Both the position numbers and the translations under genes were made by a program. From contig JAIXMO010000069.1 in NCBI GenBank assembly GCA_025677825.1, positions 1-64,000 of the forward strand: DNA of 64,000 bases. Direction: 5' to 3'. This document shows, in pieces, positions 12,548 through 24,349 of the stretch. Source of the stretch: Helicostylum pulchrum (Eukaryota > Mucoromycota > Mucoromycetes > Mucorales > Mucoraceae). The notes beneath the pieces are model-generated. The model searched no databases. It was not told the DNA's origin and worked only from the letters and a program-made list of their open reading frames with translations. The number at the start of each line of letters is the position of its first letter. The stretch's first letter is position 1.

Positions 12548-15370
12548 CTGAAAAAAAAAGTCGACGGCTTTGTAAATGCGAGAAAAGTAGTCCCCCAAAA
12601 AACGTGTGTAATACAAAAAGGCTAACAAATTAGGGACTTTGAAGATGAGAGGTAAACTTTGATGCCTAATAAGGTATCGACCTTAAAAAAGCAATCTCCT
12701 CGCACGGCCATAATTCATAATACGTTTAACAACAAAGAAACTCTTATAAGGTTTATTGCCTACAAACAGAAAAAAAAACACGACTATACAAATGATCAAA
12801 TACTTGTAGTTTATAGTAGCTCTTACAATATATGTCAGCACACTTCTTTTTATTCTGTTTGAAAATCAGAATATTATAACCTACTTTGCATTTAATTGTA
12901 CATAATCTAAGGTACACACACTTTTTCGTTAATTAAAAGCTTTTCCCACAAGCAGCATTATCATTTGATTTTTCTGTGGGAATTACTTTTTTTTACCGGT
13001 AAATAATTGCGTTACCTTTACATTATTAACTAACATATGAAAACGAGAACTTAAAATATAATGATAATACTGCTTTAGTCGATAATTTGCTTTAGATCAG
13101 TCTGTCATTATATTTTGAACACAAGTACTGACAAATGTTGCCTAACACCATATGAAAATAACAATAAACAAGCTCTGTTGCTATTTCCCTAAAAAGAACA
13201 GAACATGGTATATATATGTATATATGTATATATTTGGTTTTGTTCGTTCCATTTTTATATCGTATAGAATATATACCAAGATTATGCATTTTCAGCTATA
13301 ATATCCCTGCAACATATTCATACAATGCTCGTTTAGTTACCTACAGACAGAAATCAGGCTTGACTAGAGTGTCCCTTTATTCTTTTCTTTGCTTTACATT
13401 GATATCTTTATTTTAATTCAGTGTTTTAACATTATTGGTCTTGGTGTTACATGCTATAATAGCGATGGGGAAGAGAAATGAAGTACAGTTTAGAGTTTAA
13501 AGTTTAGTATAAATTGTGGGGTTAGGGGTTTATGTGTGATAAATACACAGAGTTTTTTATAAACATAGCCTATGCCTGCATTTTCTCAGTCCGCTTTTTT
13601 TTTTTGTCCTTTCCTTTTTTTCGTTATTTAGCATTATACGACAAGAAAAAACCCATATTACGCTCAAGTTACCCAACTTTTTTTTTTTTAAAAAAAAATG
13701 CTATAGTTTCCAAAGTAGGCCTTTTGTAACTGCATAATGTAATGCAGAACTATACGTATCGATAACCTATACTACAGTTTGGTACAATTTGAATTAGCAA
13801 AATAAAGATTTGATTGCACAACAATAAGATTTATTCTTTTGTGTGTAAACGTTGAAATCTAGTGTAAATTTGCATGTCTTTCACGATCAACTATATATAA
13901 AAAAATTGCCCCATTTGCAATTATAACAATAAGATAGTGGGGAAAAATATGTTGACATTGTTATAGGTTCAGCGAAGAACCATCACCTTAATGATCAACT
14001 TTGTTTTGTTGTTTTCTGTTTCACACAGCCGAAAAGATCACAGGCATGCAAACATTACACGAATGCATGTGAATCATCGGACTTTTTGTTTACATATCCC
14101 AAGGTGATTCCCCAAACGTTTTCATTGTATGACCTTTACTAACGATTACATTCCTACACAAACTTGTTGTTATTCGACGTCTTTATTCATAGTCAGCGCC
14201 AAGAAAGTCTAATAAAACCTTAGTAAAGTCTTGGTATTATCTTATTCATCAGTAAAAGGACAATGAACAAATGCCATGCTTAATTTTTTTTTACATCTAC
14301 AAAATAAACATTTATGGCAGTAACTATTTGACAAACTCGGCTAATTAATACTTGGATAGAAGACACATAAACATAAACTTTATCCTGTTTATGGTGCCGA
14401 TCCTGTACTTCACATGTGGTTATAATCCAACTTGGATTCAGCATTTTTAGGCGGCCGTTTAATTGCCTATTGAAGAGATTTTTTAAGCTTCGAAAATAAA
14501 TCAGAGCCTTTTCTGCATAAAGAAAACAATACCGTCGTAGTGAAGCGATCAAGTAAAAGCTAAATTGATATGTAAAAGAAAAAAATTAGGCTTGAAGGTT
14601 TCTGAGTTAGAGGGTGATATTACACGTTCAGTTACATGAGAAAAAAGAAATTCGCTTAATTTTCTAGAAAGTAAAAAAAAAGTTCTATTAAGATTTTCAC
14701 CGACCCAACGGACGTAGAGTGTTTACCGTGCGTTTTATACCACTACGACAAGATAACTGAAGCTGGCACGATCTCAATTGTTTTTTTTTGCTGCCAGAAA
14801 ATCTCAATTATTTCTACTTCCAGAAAAGATTATAAGCTACGAGTATATGTATAATTTTACTAGGTGGGGTTTAAGTGTGATATATTTTAACCTAGTAGAC
14901 ATAGATGCAGTCTATTACGATATTAATTGAAAAAAAAAACCCACATAGGTCATTAATCTGATAAAGATCGATAGCGTTTATTTAGTTTTATCTAATATAC
15001 TGAGCAAGAAAAAAAAAGTGATATCATATATTGTCTTTAGCAGCCAATAATACAAGCAAAATAACGTAACTAGGTATTAGTGTGAAGAAATAGCTTTTCA
15101 TTTATAGACTAAAAAAAAAGCGGAAAAACGTGGGTAAAAACAGTAAAAATCATAATCTAATAACTATCACTGTCAAATTTTTTTTCGAAAAGATCGAGAA
15201 GTAATATATATTAAAAAGAAATTAAGAAATTTCTATAATGATATTGAAGTGAATCAAAATTACTATCAGAGAAAAGCTGGGACCTAAAATAGTTTTTTTT
15301 CTTAATTTGTGCTTATCATCATGCAAAAAATCGCCTTTGATAGGTTAATTCTAAGCGTTGTTGACTAGGG
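12548..15370. other. Divergent 2.8 kb intergenic region
   Basis: This spacer lies between the Sec14-like gene (-) and trehalase (+). It is AT-rich with A/T homopolymers, a T12A9 block at 13678-13698 and a short TA/TG repeat at about 13206-13232. Open frames are short, lack recognisable domains, and are broken by homopolymers. I see no tRNA, transposon or conserved protein. It presumably holds the promoters of both flanking genes. Confidence 0.5.
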
Positions 15371-15378
15371 TATAAATA
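15371..15378 (+). promoter_or_regulatory. TATA box of neutral trehalase
   Basis: TATAAATA lies 59-66 bp upstream of the trehalase ATG at 15437, followed by a T-rich and CT-rich leader, a usual fungal promoter layout. Confidence 0.55.
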
Positions 15379-15436
15379 ACATCTTGCTCCATTTTTTTTT
15401 CTTTTTCCATTCTTTACAAAAAAAAAAACTTTTATC

Positions 15437-18067
15437 ATGTTTGAAAATAGAAGAGGAAGTATTGAGCCTACTGCTCCTGCATCTACTTATTATACAACTG
15501 GAAGAAACTCTCCCCGAGACGGGGCAAGAACAAACACTGTAAGTATTTTAATTTTTTTTTTTCTCTAATGAAACGTTTCATTAATATGACATATTATAAA
15601 ACAATAGCGATCCGGCTCAATTAGCTCTGCTCGTAGAAGTAATGGCTTGAACAACGGCACTATACCTAGACGTGCATCTTATGGTAAGTTTTAAACCTTG
15701 ACAAATTAATAGTATTATTAACTTTTTTTTTTAAAAAAAATAGAGGACAAGGGCAAGCATCGTCGATTTTTAATTGATGTCGAATCCACATTGGCTCATA
15801 TCTTGGAACAAGAAGATACCGATGGAGATTTCCAAATCACAATCAATGATTTGGGACCAAAGACATTATCGTTGGGTACTGCCGATTCCGGCGGATACAA
15901 GCGTTTCCAAATCCGTGGTAACTACATGCTTTCAAACTTACTTCAAGAATTAGCATTGGCAAAGGACTTTGGTCGTAAATACGTTGTGCTCGACGAAGAA
16001 AGATTAAACGAAAATCCTGTCAATCGTTTATCTCGAATGATACGTCATATCTTCTGGAGCGGTCTAACTCGTTGTATCGATGGTGATGGGTTAGAAGCCA
16101 TTTGCTCCGACCCCAAGAACCGATCTAATGATGTAGTTCCTAGAATTTATATCCCCCATGATGAACATGAAATTTACGATTACTATCAACGTGTAGCCAA
16201 AGAAAAGAGTCATTTGAATCTAGACGTTCAATATTTGCCAAAGGAAATTACTCCCGAATATGTCAAAAGTATCAATGACAAGCCCGGTATTTTAGCTTTA
16301 GCTATGAAAAAAGTAAAAGATAAAAACGGTAATACAACATTCAAAGGTGTTCCATTTGTTGTTCCCGGCGGTCGATTCAATGAAATGTATGGTTGGGATT
16401 CTTACTTTGAGTCGTTGGGTTTAATGGCTGATGGACATATTAACCTTGCTCGTGGTATGGCTGAAAATTTTGCTTATGAAATCAAACACTATGGAAAAAT
16501 CTTGAACGCAAACCGATCTTATTACTTGTCTCGTTCTCAACCACCATTCTTGACCGATCTTGCCATCAAGGTTTTCGAAAAGCTAAACCCAGCAACTGAA
16601 GAAGAAAATAAGGCTTGGCTTCGAGAGATTTTGAAATCTGCCATTAAAGAATACCATACAATTTGGATGTCAGAACCAAGACTTGATAAAAAGACCATGT
16701 TATCACGATACCGACCTGAAGGATTAGGTATACCACCTGAAACCGAAGCATCTCATTTCGATCATATTATCAACAAGTATGCTAAAAAGCACGGACTTAC
16801 CATTCCCGAATTCAATGAAAAATATAACGATGGAGAGATCAAGGAGCCCGAGTTGGACGAATACTTTTTACACGATCGAGCCGTCAGAGAATCTGGCCAT
16901 GATACAACCTACCGCTTTGAGGGCGTCTGCGCCAATCTTGCCACTGTTGATTTAAATGCTCTTTTATACAAGTACGAAACTGATATTGCTGATTGCATCC
17001 GAGACTTTTTAGACGACGATTTAGAAGACTTTGAGGGAAACAAACAATCTTCTGCTGAATGGTCCGAACGAGCCTCCCAACGTAGAGAGAGAATCAACAA
17101 ATACTTATGGAACGAAGAAGAAAATCTTTACTTTGATTATGATACTGTCAAGGAAGAAATGACAACATATGAAAGCGCTACAGCATACTGGATGATGTGG
17201 GCCGGATGTGCTTCTGAAGATCAAGCAAATAAATTAGCGAAGAGTCTTTACAAATTCGAAGTAAGAGGTGGATTAGTTTCTGGTACTGAAAGATCTCGTG
17301 GTCATATCACGCTTGATAGACCAAATCGCCAATGGGATTTCCCATTCGGTTGGGCGCCTCATCAAATTATGGCATGGCAAGGCTTTGAAAACTACGGCAT
17401 GTCTGGTATCGCTAGTCGTTTAGCTTACCGATTCTTGTACACAATTACAAAATCCTTTGTAGACTTTAACGGTGTAGTACCCGAGAAATTCGATGTAGTT
17501 AATTTATCTCATCAAGTGCAAGTTGAATATGGTAACGTTGGTGTCGATTTCAAGTTTGTTCCAAGAGAAGGATTCGGTTGGATGAACGCTTCCTTCCAAG
17601 TAGGATTGACTCATCTCAAGATGAATGCACGTAGAGCCTTAGGTACTTGTACCGATCCCGATTTATTCTTCAAGAAGATGCTCGAATATGAAAACTCAAA
17701 ATTATCTGCTGCTGAACAACAAGAAGCTATGGTCCGTCGTCGTATGTCTACTATTGCAGCCCGTAGAATTACTCGTGGCGGTGATGCCAGTTCGGTCGTA
17801 ACCAAGATCAATCCTGATGATATTAGGAGACAATCTGTTGCTATACCAAAGTCCCCAGAAATTTTAAACACTTTCTTTTCTGCCGCAGATGACAGTTTTG
17901 GTGATGCAGATGCTAAGCTAGTACCTATTCCTAATACGGACGCAGATACTCTTCAAGTGCCCTCTCCCTTTGGAGAAAACTTTCAAGATACTGAACCTGA
18001 ACAAGCTCCTCAAGAGCCTTATACTGAATCTTCAGAATCTCTTCAAGTTCCATCACTTTTTAAATAG
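15437..18067 (+). CDS. NTH1: Neutral trehalase (GH37)
   Basis: Hydrolyses trehalose to two glucose in the cytosol, for example at spore germination and after stress. Exons 15437-15538, 15608-15683 and 15744-18067; 833 aa, close to yeast Nth1 in length plus a C-terminal tail. The first two exons encode a Ser/Arg-rich regulatory N-terminus with RRGS (residues 5-8) and RRAS (55-58), consensus PKA sites. An EF-hand-like calcium loop follows ([12 protein letters not shown], residues 84-95), as in Nth1. Both trehalase signatures are present: [14 protein letters not shown] (from about residue 267) and [10 protein letters not shown] (about 589). The tail carries further RRxS-type sites (RRRMS, RRQS) and a repeated LQVPS. 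The start is fixed by the TATA box and the in-frame three-exon model; a later start (15791) would lose the PKA sites and part of the calcium-loop region. Confidence 0.96.
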
Positions 18068-18210
18068 ACTAATTTTAGTTACCGCTGTATATATTTCGTA
18101 AATAAATAAACTATTTTTTTTTTTCATAACCAATTGTTTATTTTATTTTTTTATATGTATTATACATTAAAAGTACACAAAGTTTGATCAACAAAACCCT
18201 CTTTTACTTT

Positions 18211-19776
18211 TTAATCTCTTACTTTTTGGATAGAAGCCAAAAGAGTATTTTTTGCGTCATCCATTTCGAGAGACCAAATCATAGCTCCCCCAAGATTATT
18301 TTTCTTGATATAATCAATTTTATCTTTGAGAGACTTAGGGTCATCAAACGAAAGAAATTTCTTGCTTTTTTCGTGGTATGCATAAGGTGTAGTAGAAATT
18401 TTATCCCAGTAAGATTTCCAGCCGTTCTTGTTACTTAATAAACCAGTAGATATAATCGATCTCCATTGAAACGAACCCGAGTAACTTTTCTGGGCACCGG
18501 GACAAGGATCAGCTCCCATTTCATCGTGCTCATCTCCCTTGACACTGCTGGGATTAGCTAATTTGACATAAAGACCAGACGCTGAAGTAATCGCCCGACT
18601 CGTTTTAAGAGCCGTTCCATAAAACGGTAACCCAACAATCAATTGCTCATTAGGAATACCTGCACTTCTCCAACTTTGAACAGATTGCACCACGCTGGTA
18701 TCATATTTATCAGAACTCGCTTTGTTTAATGGAGAGTTTGGTCCAGTTTGTTCCATCCACGAACCACTAACGTCATAAGACTATTATTTTTTTTTAGTAT
18801 CGGGTACATTTTTTTTTTATACAGTCAAATGTCTTACCATAATATAAAAGTAGTCAACTGTATCTGACCAACCTTTATCAAAATTACTTGTTGGATTTTG
18901 ATTTTCGTCATTAAATGGACTTGTTCCTACCGCAAGAGTAATTACCTTTTTAATATTTTTATATTTATTGTCCAGAGCTTTACGTAACTCTTGAACAAAA
19001 GTCAAGTAATTGGCGGTATCTTTAGGGTTTCTATATTAAATTTAGGGGAATTAGTTATGACTTGTATAAAATTTAGTGGGGTAAAAAAGTTTCAATTACC
19101 GTAGGTTACAGGATACACCATTTGGGTCGTTCGGGTATTCTGCAATAAGGAATGTGTCAATTTCAAAAATTATTTATGCGAAACAAAATGTTTTACCCCA
19201 GTCAATATTCACGCCATCGAGATTATATTCATTAACCAGAGACATTATATTGTTAACGAGAATAGATAGTTTATCAGGTGAAGAAACTAACGAACTAAAG
19301 TATCTTGAACCACTCCATCTACATTTTTTTGTTTCTATTAGAACGACATAAAAGAGCATATTTTAATATCTTACCCTCCTACACTAATGCTGACACCGAC
19401 ATTATTTTTATGGGCCTCTGTAACAACTGTATTAAATTGATTTAGTATATATTAATGTGATTTTGTTGTATATAATACTGCTTTTACCAGATTTCAGGTT
19501 ACTACCAGAATAGGATTCTAAATCCCCATTTTCATTAGGCTCTGCAAAAGCATAAGCAATATGGTCCAAGTGATCCCATCTGATAGACTTTGGGATATCC
19601 CAATCGACAACATAAGCAACCAACTTATGATCACTTAAATAAAGATGCGACAATACTAAATCTGCCGATATCTTTTGAACATTTGAAGAATGCTTATGAG
19701 CAATATGATATTTTGCCGCTGTTGTAAATGTAAATAATGCAAAAAATGCAACTATTAAAATGGCAGGCCTAGACAT
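18211..19776 (-). CDS. Secreted GH18 chitinase
   Basis: Exons on the minus strand are 19776-19488, 19426-19375, 19318-19197, 19139-19100, 19030-18838 and 18780-18211; 421 aa. For exon 3 the acceptor at 19319 was chosen because the one 16 bp earlier runs into a stop, and this choice restores the family SVGGWSGSRYF block. An N-terminal signal peptide is clear (hydrophobic residues about 5-20, then AA). The catalytic motif reads DGVNIDWE (residues 148-155): the proton-donor Glu and its neighbouring Asp are kept, but the middle Asp of the usual DxxDxDxE is Asn. Later strands SYDVSGSW, VGLPFYG and GAMIWSLEMDD are typical of the GH18 barrel. No chitin-binding domain or GPI signal is seen. Likely role: wall remodelling or chitin use. 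It ends 143 bp from the trehalase stop, tail to tail. Confidence 0.93.
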
Positions 19777-19800
19777 GTTGAAGAAAAATAAATAAAAAAA

Positions 19801-19864
19801 GAGAAGAACAAAAAAAGAGAAGAACAAAAAAAGAGAAGAACAAAAAAAGAGAAGAACAAAAAAA
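19801..19864. repeat. Four perfect 16-bp tandem repeats in the chitinase leader
   Basis: The unit GAGAAGAACAAAAAAA occurs four times head to tail at 19801, 19817, 19833 and 19849. It lies between the chitinase start (19776) and its likely TATA box, so it would be a CT-rich repeat in the 5' leader. Confidence 0.9.
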
Positions 19865-19894
19865 AAAGAAAAAAAAAGAAACAATTGTACGAGT

Positions 19895-19902
19895 TTTTTA
19901 TA
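19895..19902 (-). promoter_or_regulatory. Likely TATA box of the chitinase gene
   Basis: The minus strand reads TATAAAAA about 120 bp upstream of the chitinase ATG, on the far side of the 16-bp repeats. Confidence 0.4.
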
Positions 19903-20008
19903 CTGTTTTTAAAATCATTTACATCTAAATTGGATTTTTGTGTTATTTTAAAATAACCTTATTTACACACAAAAAAAAAAAAAGGAAAAAAAAAGAATAA
20001 TAATCCAG

Positions 20009-21240
20009 CTAATCGGTAGCAGCAGATCTTCTGTTGAAAGGTAAATGCTTTCTGTCCTTTGTAGTGTTTCTCTTACGACGCTTTTCTAAAATACGGTCAA
20101 CAGTCTTTGTACCCATCTTTTGGTATCTATCCATCAAATCAAGCTTACGCTTCTCAGCTATTTTAGAAAAAGAATGTGAGTACAAGAATGATGCAAAGTA
20201 ATTAAATAGTTACATCTCTTAAGGAAATAAGGAGTTTTTCCTTCTTTAACCAACTCAGCTTCTTGCTTCTTTCTTTCACTTAACAATTTTTGCTTTCTCT
20301 TCTTTTCTTGTTCCATTTTATCAGCAGAAACCATCTTTAATAATAATCCCTTCATACGTTCTTGTTCCTCTGGATCACGTTCCTTCTTTACACTATCCTT
20401 CAACATCTCAATTTCGGATTTCTTATAATCGTTCAAGAAACTATACGATTTTTCAAACAAGTCTTGGTTTAATTGACCAGAAAGTTTATCGAATCTAGGA
20501 TCACGACGTTTCTAAATTGTTGCATATTAATAAAAACAATTTAAAACAAACAAATATATTTCTTACTTCTGCTGGTAATGGTACCACATCTCTATAACGA
20601 CCCACGGCACGCTTAGATGATATTTCCATTGGCCTATTTTACACACACATGCAATTTAATAATTAATTGTATATGCAACTTAAATAAACTTACTTGTGTT
20701 TGTTTTCTCTCTTCATGTCTTCTTTTGTACGCTTAACTTTATTTGCCTTTTTTAATTTAACAGAAGCCCCTTTAAGATCTTTCAAAATTTGATCCTTTGA
20801 TACGCTTGTTGTCTTCTTTTTAGATACTTTATCGTTACTAAATTCTGTCATTCCCATTTTTCCTTTAATTTCTGCAAGTTGTTCAAACGACACATGAGCA
20901 AGATCTATATTTTTTTAAACAAGGAATTATTTAGATCTAGTTGTTTTTCCATTTACTGTTATCGTACCTCTTTTAAGTTTGGCTAACTGAGTTGCTTTAG
21001 CTTCCTTGTCTTCTTCTTCTTCTTCCTCTTCTTCCTCTTCGTCTTCTTCTTCCTCTTCACTACCTTCTTCTGATCCTAATTCGTTATCCTAAATTTTAAA
21101 AAAGAGTTAAATCAAACCGAGAAAGTATATGAATATATACACATATGTATTACACTTTGTTCTTCTTCTTCACTATCATAACGATTTACGTCTTCGTCAG
21201 AATCGGATTGAACAATTTGTTCTCTCTTTTTGAAAGCCAT
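20009..21240 (-). CDS. RRP36: rRNA biogenesis protein RRP36
   Basis: Exons on the minus strand are 21240-21156, 21075-20968, 20904-20694, 20633-20567, 20511-20214 and 20157-20009; 305 aa. The N-terminus is very acidic (long Glu/Asp runs), followed by a basic linker. The diagnostic DUF947/RRP36 core begins at KRAVGRYRDVVP and continues through RRDPRFDKLSGQ, YSFLNDYKKSEIEMLK and LKRSEKRKLDLMDRYQKM, ending in a very basic tail. RRP36 is a nucleolar factor for early 18S rRNA processing in the 90S pre-ribosome. The exon 1/2 junction is the weakest point: the acceptor at 21076 is used because the one 15 bp upstream gives an immediate stop. Confidence 0.9.
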
Positions 21241-21871
21241 TTTTTATTATGTAAAAGACGTCAAGAGGGAAAAAAATATTTAATGCTGCGTCCTAAAAAA
21301 AGCCACCACATATGCTTTTTTTTTTCTCCGTACTTTTAACGTCAACATAGCAAGAGTTGCACATAGGAGCATCAAACTAATGACCATTGCAAGTGTAAAC
21401 TTTTACTATATTAGTTGGCAATAATATACGTATAATTCTAGTGAATTCGAGAATTTAATAAAATGAGGGTACTTACAAAGATGAATCTATTAACAAGAAG
21501 AAGCCATCAAAGCACCCAAATGGCTATTTTAGCTTGTACGCTGAAGTCTTTTTTTCTCTCAGAAATTTAGTTTATAATTAAGGTCTGCCTTATGGCGACA
21601 AGATACATGAAATAAATCAAGCTGGATCACCATCTACTTTTTTTTCAGCTAAAAGACATATGGCATCTAAAGTTCATGATGACAATCACGATATCGAATG
21701 TTATTTGGATCACTAATTCGGAATAATAGCAAAAAAGGGAAGATTTGTAACGTTACATGGATTTACTTAATATACGAATATGGCAATGGTAGCCTGTAGA
21801 TTTTAAAATGCGGCCAGATCTTATAATTTTTGTTACTTTTTCCTACTCTTTTCTTCCTAATTTTTAGCGTA
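21241..21871. other. Divergent intergenic region
   Basis: This spacer separates RRP36 (-) from the Myb/SANT-like gene (+). It is AT-rich and holds no open frame with a recognisable domain. I cannot place a promoter element with confidence. Confidence 0.4.
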
Positions 21872-22890
21872 ATGAGTAACAATAACAACAACAGCAACGG
21901 TAATGCTGCTTCCCAGGCTTCATTCCAAACTGTAAACGAGAACGCGAACACTTCGTCTGGAACCCCTCAACCGCTACCAGTTTCCCCAACACCACCTTCC
22001 CAGCAGCCAGAAGAGCATGGTGAGAGCTGCGCCTTGTGTACGATGAGCAAAGCCAGTGAGTGCTGTTTGACCTTTTCAAAGCTCGGTACATAAGGTTGGA
22101 GACTTTGCCAAATAATCGAGCAAGAGATAGATTGTATGAAGAGATTTACACTCTCTACAACGACAGTCCCAACATCAACATCAACGCTAGAAGAAATCTA
22201 AGATCTATCAAGGCCGAATGGACTGATATGTTAGAAACATATAGAAGAAGAGATCAACAGGGCTTAACTGATATTGCATCTTTAGAACCGTGGCCTTTTC
22301 ACGATCAAATGACAGAATTTACTGCTGAAATTTCCACGATAGTTCCCCCGACTGTATATAATACTTTCATGGCCCACAGAGAAACGGAAGATAATCGCCC
22401 TGACAGAGTTCCAAGAAATACCAGAAGAAGATCTAGAAATACGGGTGTGTTTTCTCTTGAGGCACTTGTTGAGGCTCAGACCGAGCTTACCGATGCATAT
22501 TTGGAACGTACTCGTCCTCAAAAAGAGTTGGCTGAGAGATACATGAGCAAGGGTATTGAGGCCAATCTGAAATCTATACGTGCTATGCAATCACATCACG
22601 CAATGCTAGAACGTATGATTCAAAACATGGAACGACGAAGGGAAATCTCGGAACTCCTTTTTGCTTCTTTCGAAGAAAGATTGGCAGACATTTCCGAAAG
22701 ACTTGCTAATTCCCAACAACCAGTTCCTCCCACTCCTTCCCTTCCTTCGGATCCTTCCCCTTCTTCAGACCCTTCCCCTTTCTCAGATCCTTCCCCTTTC
22801 TCAGATCCTTCCCCTCCTTCAGATCTTCTAGACCCAACAAAAGACCTCGTACTCTTTAATAAAATTAAAAATTATTATTTAGTGAGATAA
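21872..22890 (+). CDS. Myb/SANT-like coiled-coil protein, possibly Harbinger-derived
   Basis: Exons 21872-22019 and 22082-22890; 318 aa. The 62-bp intron has a good GTGAGA donor and joins two otherwise overlapping frames. The N-terminus is Asn/Ser/Pro-rich. Residues about 50-120 resemble the second half of a Myb/SANT-like (trihelix) DNA-binding domain: a lysine/arginine helix (RNLRSIKAEWTDML), then the characteristic PWPFHDQMTEF. Next come an arginine-rich patch (NTRRRSRN) and a long amphipathic helix likely to form a coiled coil. The tail is a short SDPSPFSDPSP repeat. PIF/Harbinger transposons encode such a DNA-binding partner beside the transposase, and a decayed transposase lies 150 bp downstream in the opposite direction. 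Domain assignment is by eye; a host gene with a trihelix domain is the alternative. Confidence 0.6.
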
Positions 22891-23042
22891 TGATGCTTTT
22901 TTATTTGTGTGTAAACATTTAATTTGTTGCTAATTGACTATTTATTTTTTTTGAATCTCAAATAAGTTGTGGTAAATCATCTTCACCAAAGTATGCGATC
23001 AAAAGGTTATAGCGTCTAGCTCTTGAATTTCCATTTTTTACA

Positions 23043-23300
23043 TCATCCGTCAAAGGTGGTACATATTTCATAAACTTTGTCGATCAACTGTAGTTGGCTC
23101 GTACTGAATCTCATTACGGTCGATGCAAAATATTGTGCACGAAACAACAGGCCGCTTTGACATCGCTGTCGATTAAATCCAAAATGTGTATATGGTAGGC
23201 TGAAAATTCCCATCCAGCTACAAGTACGTAAACCAGAAGCTCTTTCAACGGAAACCCGAGAGGCTGTTATGATATCCAAAAAAAAAAATAGACGTATCAT
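23043..23300 (-). pseudogene. Decayed PIF/Harbinger (HARBI1-like, DDE) transposase, C-terminal fragment
   Basis: On the minus strand one frame reads VSVERASGLRTCSW, close to the VERAFGxLKxRW block that precedes the last catalytic segment of Harbinger transposases. A second frame, reached by a one-base shift about 100 bp later, reads DVKAACCFVHNILHRP and then stops; this matches the family's xACCxLHNI block. About 85 codons remain, frameshifted and without the N-terminal two thirds. There is no intact copy here. It sits tail to tail with the Myb/SANT-like gene. Confidence 0.65.
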
Positions 23301-23639
23301 CTTATCTGATTTGTTTTAAAAACAGTGTAAGCAATTGGTTTTCGTCCTTTTAAGGAAAGTTCAGTTCGACATAAATATTTAACCAATACGTTAAATTTAA
23401 ATAATTTGTATCAAGCGCATCAGCGAAACTGTATAATTGACGTGTCGGTTGCTACAACCCAACCCCCACACAGATAAATGTCTAATATCGACAGCACATA
23501 TTACTCATGTATTAAACACAGAAAGACAATCCCCTCTCATAAACACATTCAAAAAAACCCAACAATACAATGAAAACTGGTCTTTTTTTTCTGATCATTT
23601 GAATTATTATTGTAGTAAAAACAAATCAAAATAACTAGC
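23301..23639. other. Spacer upstream of the transposase relic
   Basis: The minus strand contains a short open stretch (LSLKGRKPIAYTVFKTNQIR, about 23291-23365) running up to the transposase relic. I do not recognise it; it may be more of the same decayed element. Nothing else is seen. Confidence 0.3.
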
Positions 23640-24349
23640 TTAGAATCTAAGCTTGCTGAAGAACCACTTGTTCTTACCAGTTTGATAACGTTCTTCGAAG
23701 AGCTTCTTGATGACCTTCTTGGAATCTTCACGTTGAGTGGGTTCCTTGAAAGTTTCAGCAGAGACGGTACCCTTGATTTGTTCTAATTCTAAACCATAAC
23801 TATTTACAGAGAAAAATATAAGTATCAAAGGTTATTATAAAAAAATACATGTACTTTCTTACCGAGTGGGCATCATGTGGTTGTAGTTGACAATCTTAAC
23901 GAAAGGCTTAACCTTGGAACGCTTGGCAGTCTTCTTCTTACCCATGGCCTTGGTGACCTTGAGGGGAGAACGTTCAACACCAGCGACGACGGCATAACCA
24001 TAGGGTCTATCTTTGGTTCCTTCATCATGGTCTATTTTTTAAAAGAATTAGTTAAACAGCGCGTTTCAACAACATTAAATCTACATACTACGAACGACAA
24101 CGGCCTTCTTGCCAGCATAACGGCCCTGGAGGATCACAACGACCTATAGTAACGAAAAATAACATGTTGACATGAGAATTACAGTTCATTCTACTAAATA
24201 AAAAAAAAAATCCTCTTTTTTTATATTGCTCTTTTTTTTTTTAATCCATCCATCCATCTAATATTTTATCTCTCTTTATCATCCATCCCCTATCTATTGC
24301 TAATAACGATTTGATGCATTACCTTTCCGGCTTTGATGAATTTAACCAT
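23640..24349 (-). CDS. RPL27: 60S ribosomal protein eL27
   Basis: Exons on the minus strand are 24349-24323 (nine codons), 24143-24089, 24031-23863 and 23799-23640; 136 aa, exactly the usual eL27 length. The first exon gives MVKFIKAGK and the KOW segment continues as [19 protein letters not shown], then [33 protein letters not shown] and the C-terminal [12 protein letters not shown], all hallmarks of eL27. A very short first exon followed by a long first intron (179 bp) is common in fungal ribosomal protein genes and often carries regulatory signals. Confidence 0.98.

Noticed and set aside
13515..13535. Telomere-like GGGGTTAGGGG
   Set aside because: A single unit, not an array, deep inside gene-bearing sequence.
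19319..19334. Earlier acceptor for chitinase exon 3
   Set aside because: It gives an in-frame stop four codons later; the acceptor 16 bp downstream restores the conserved family block.
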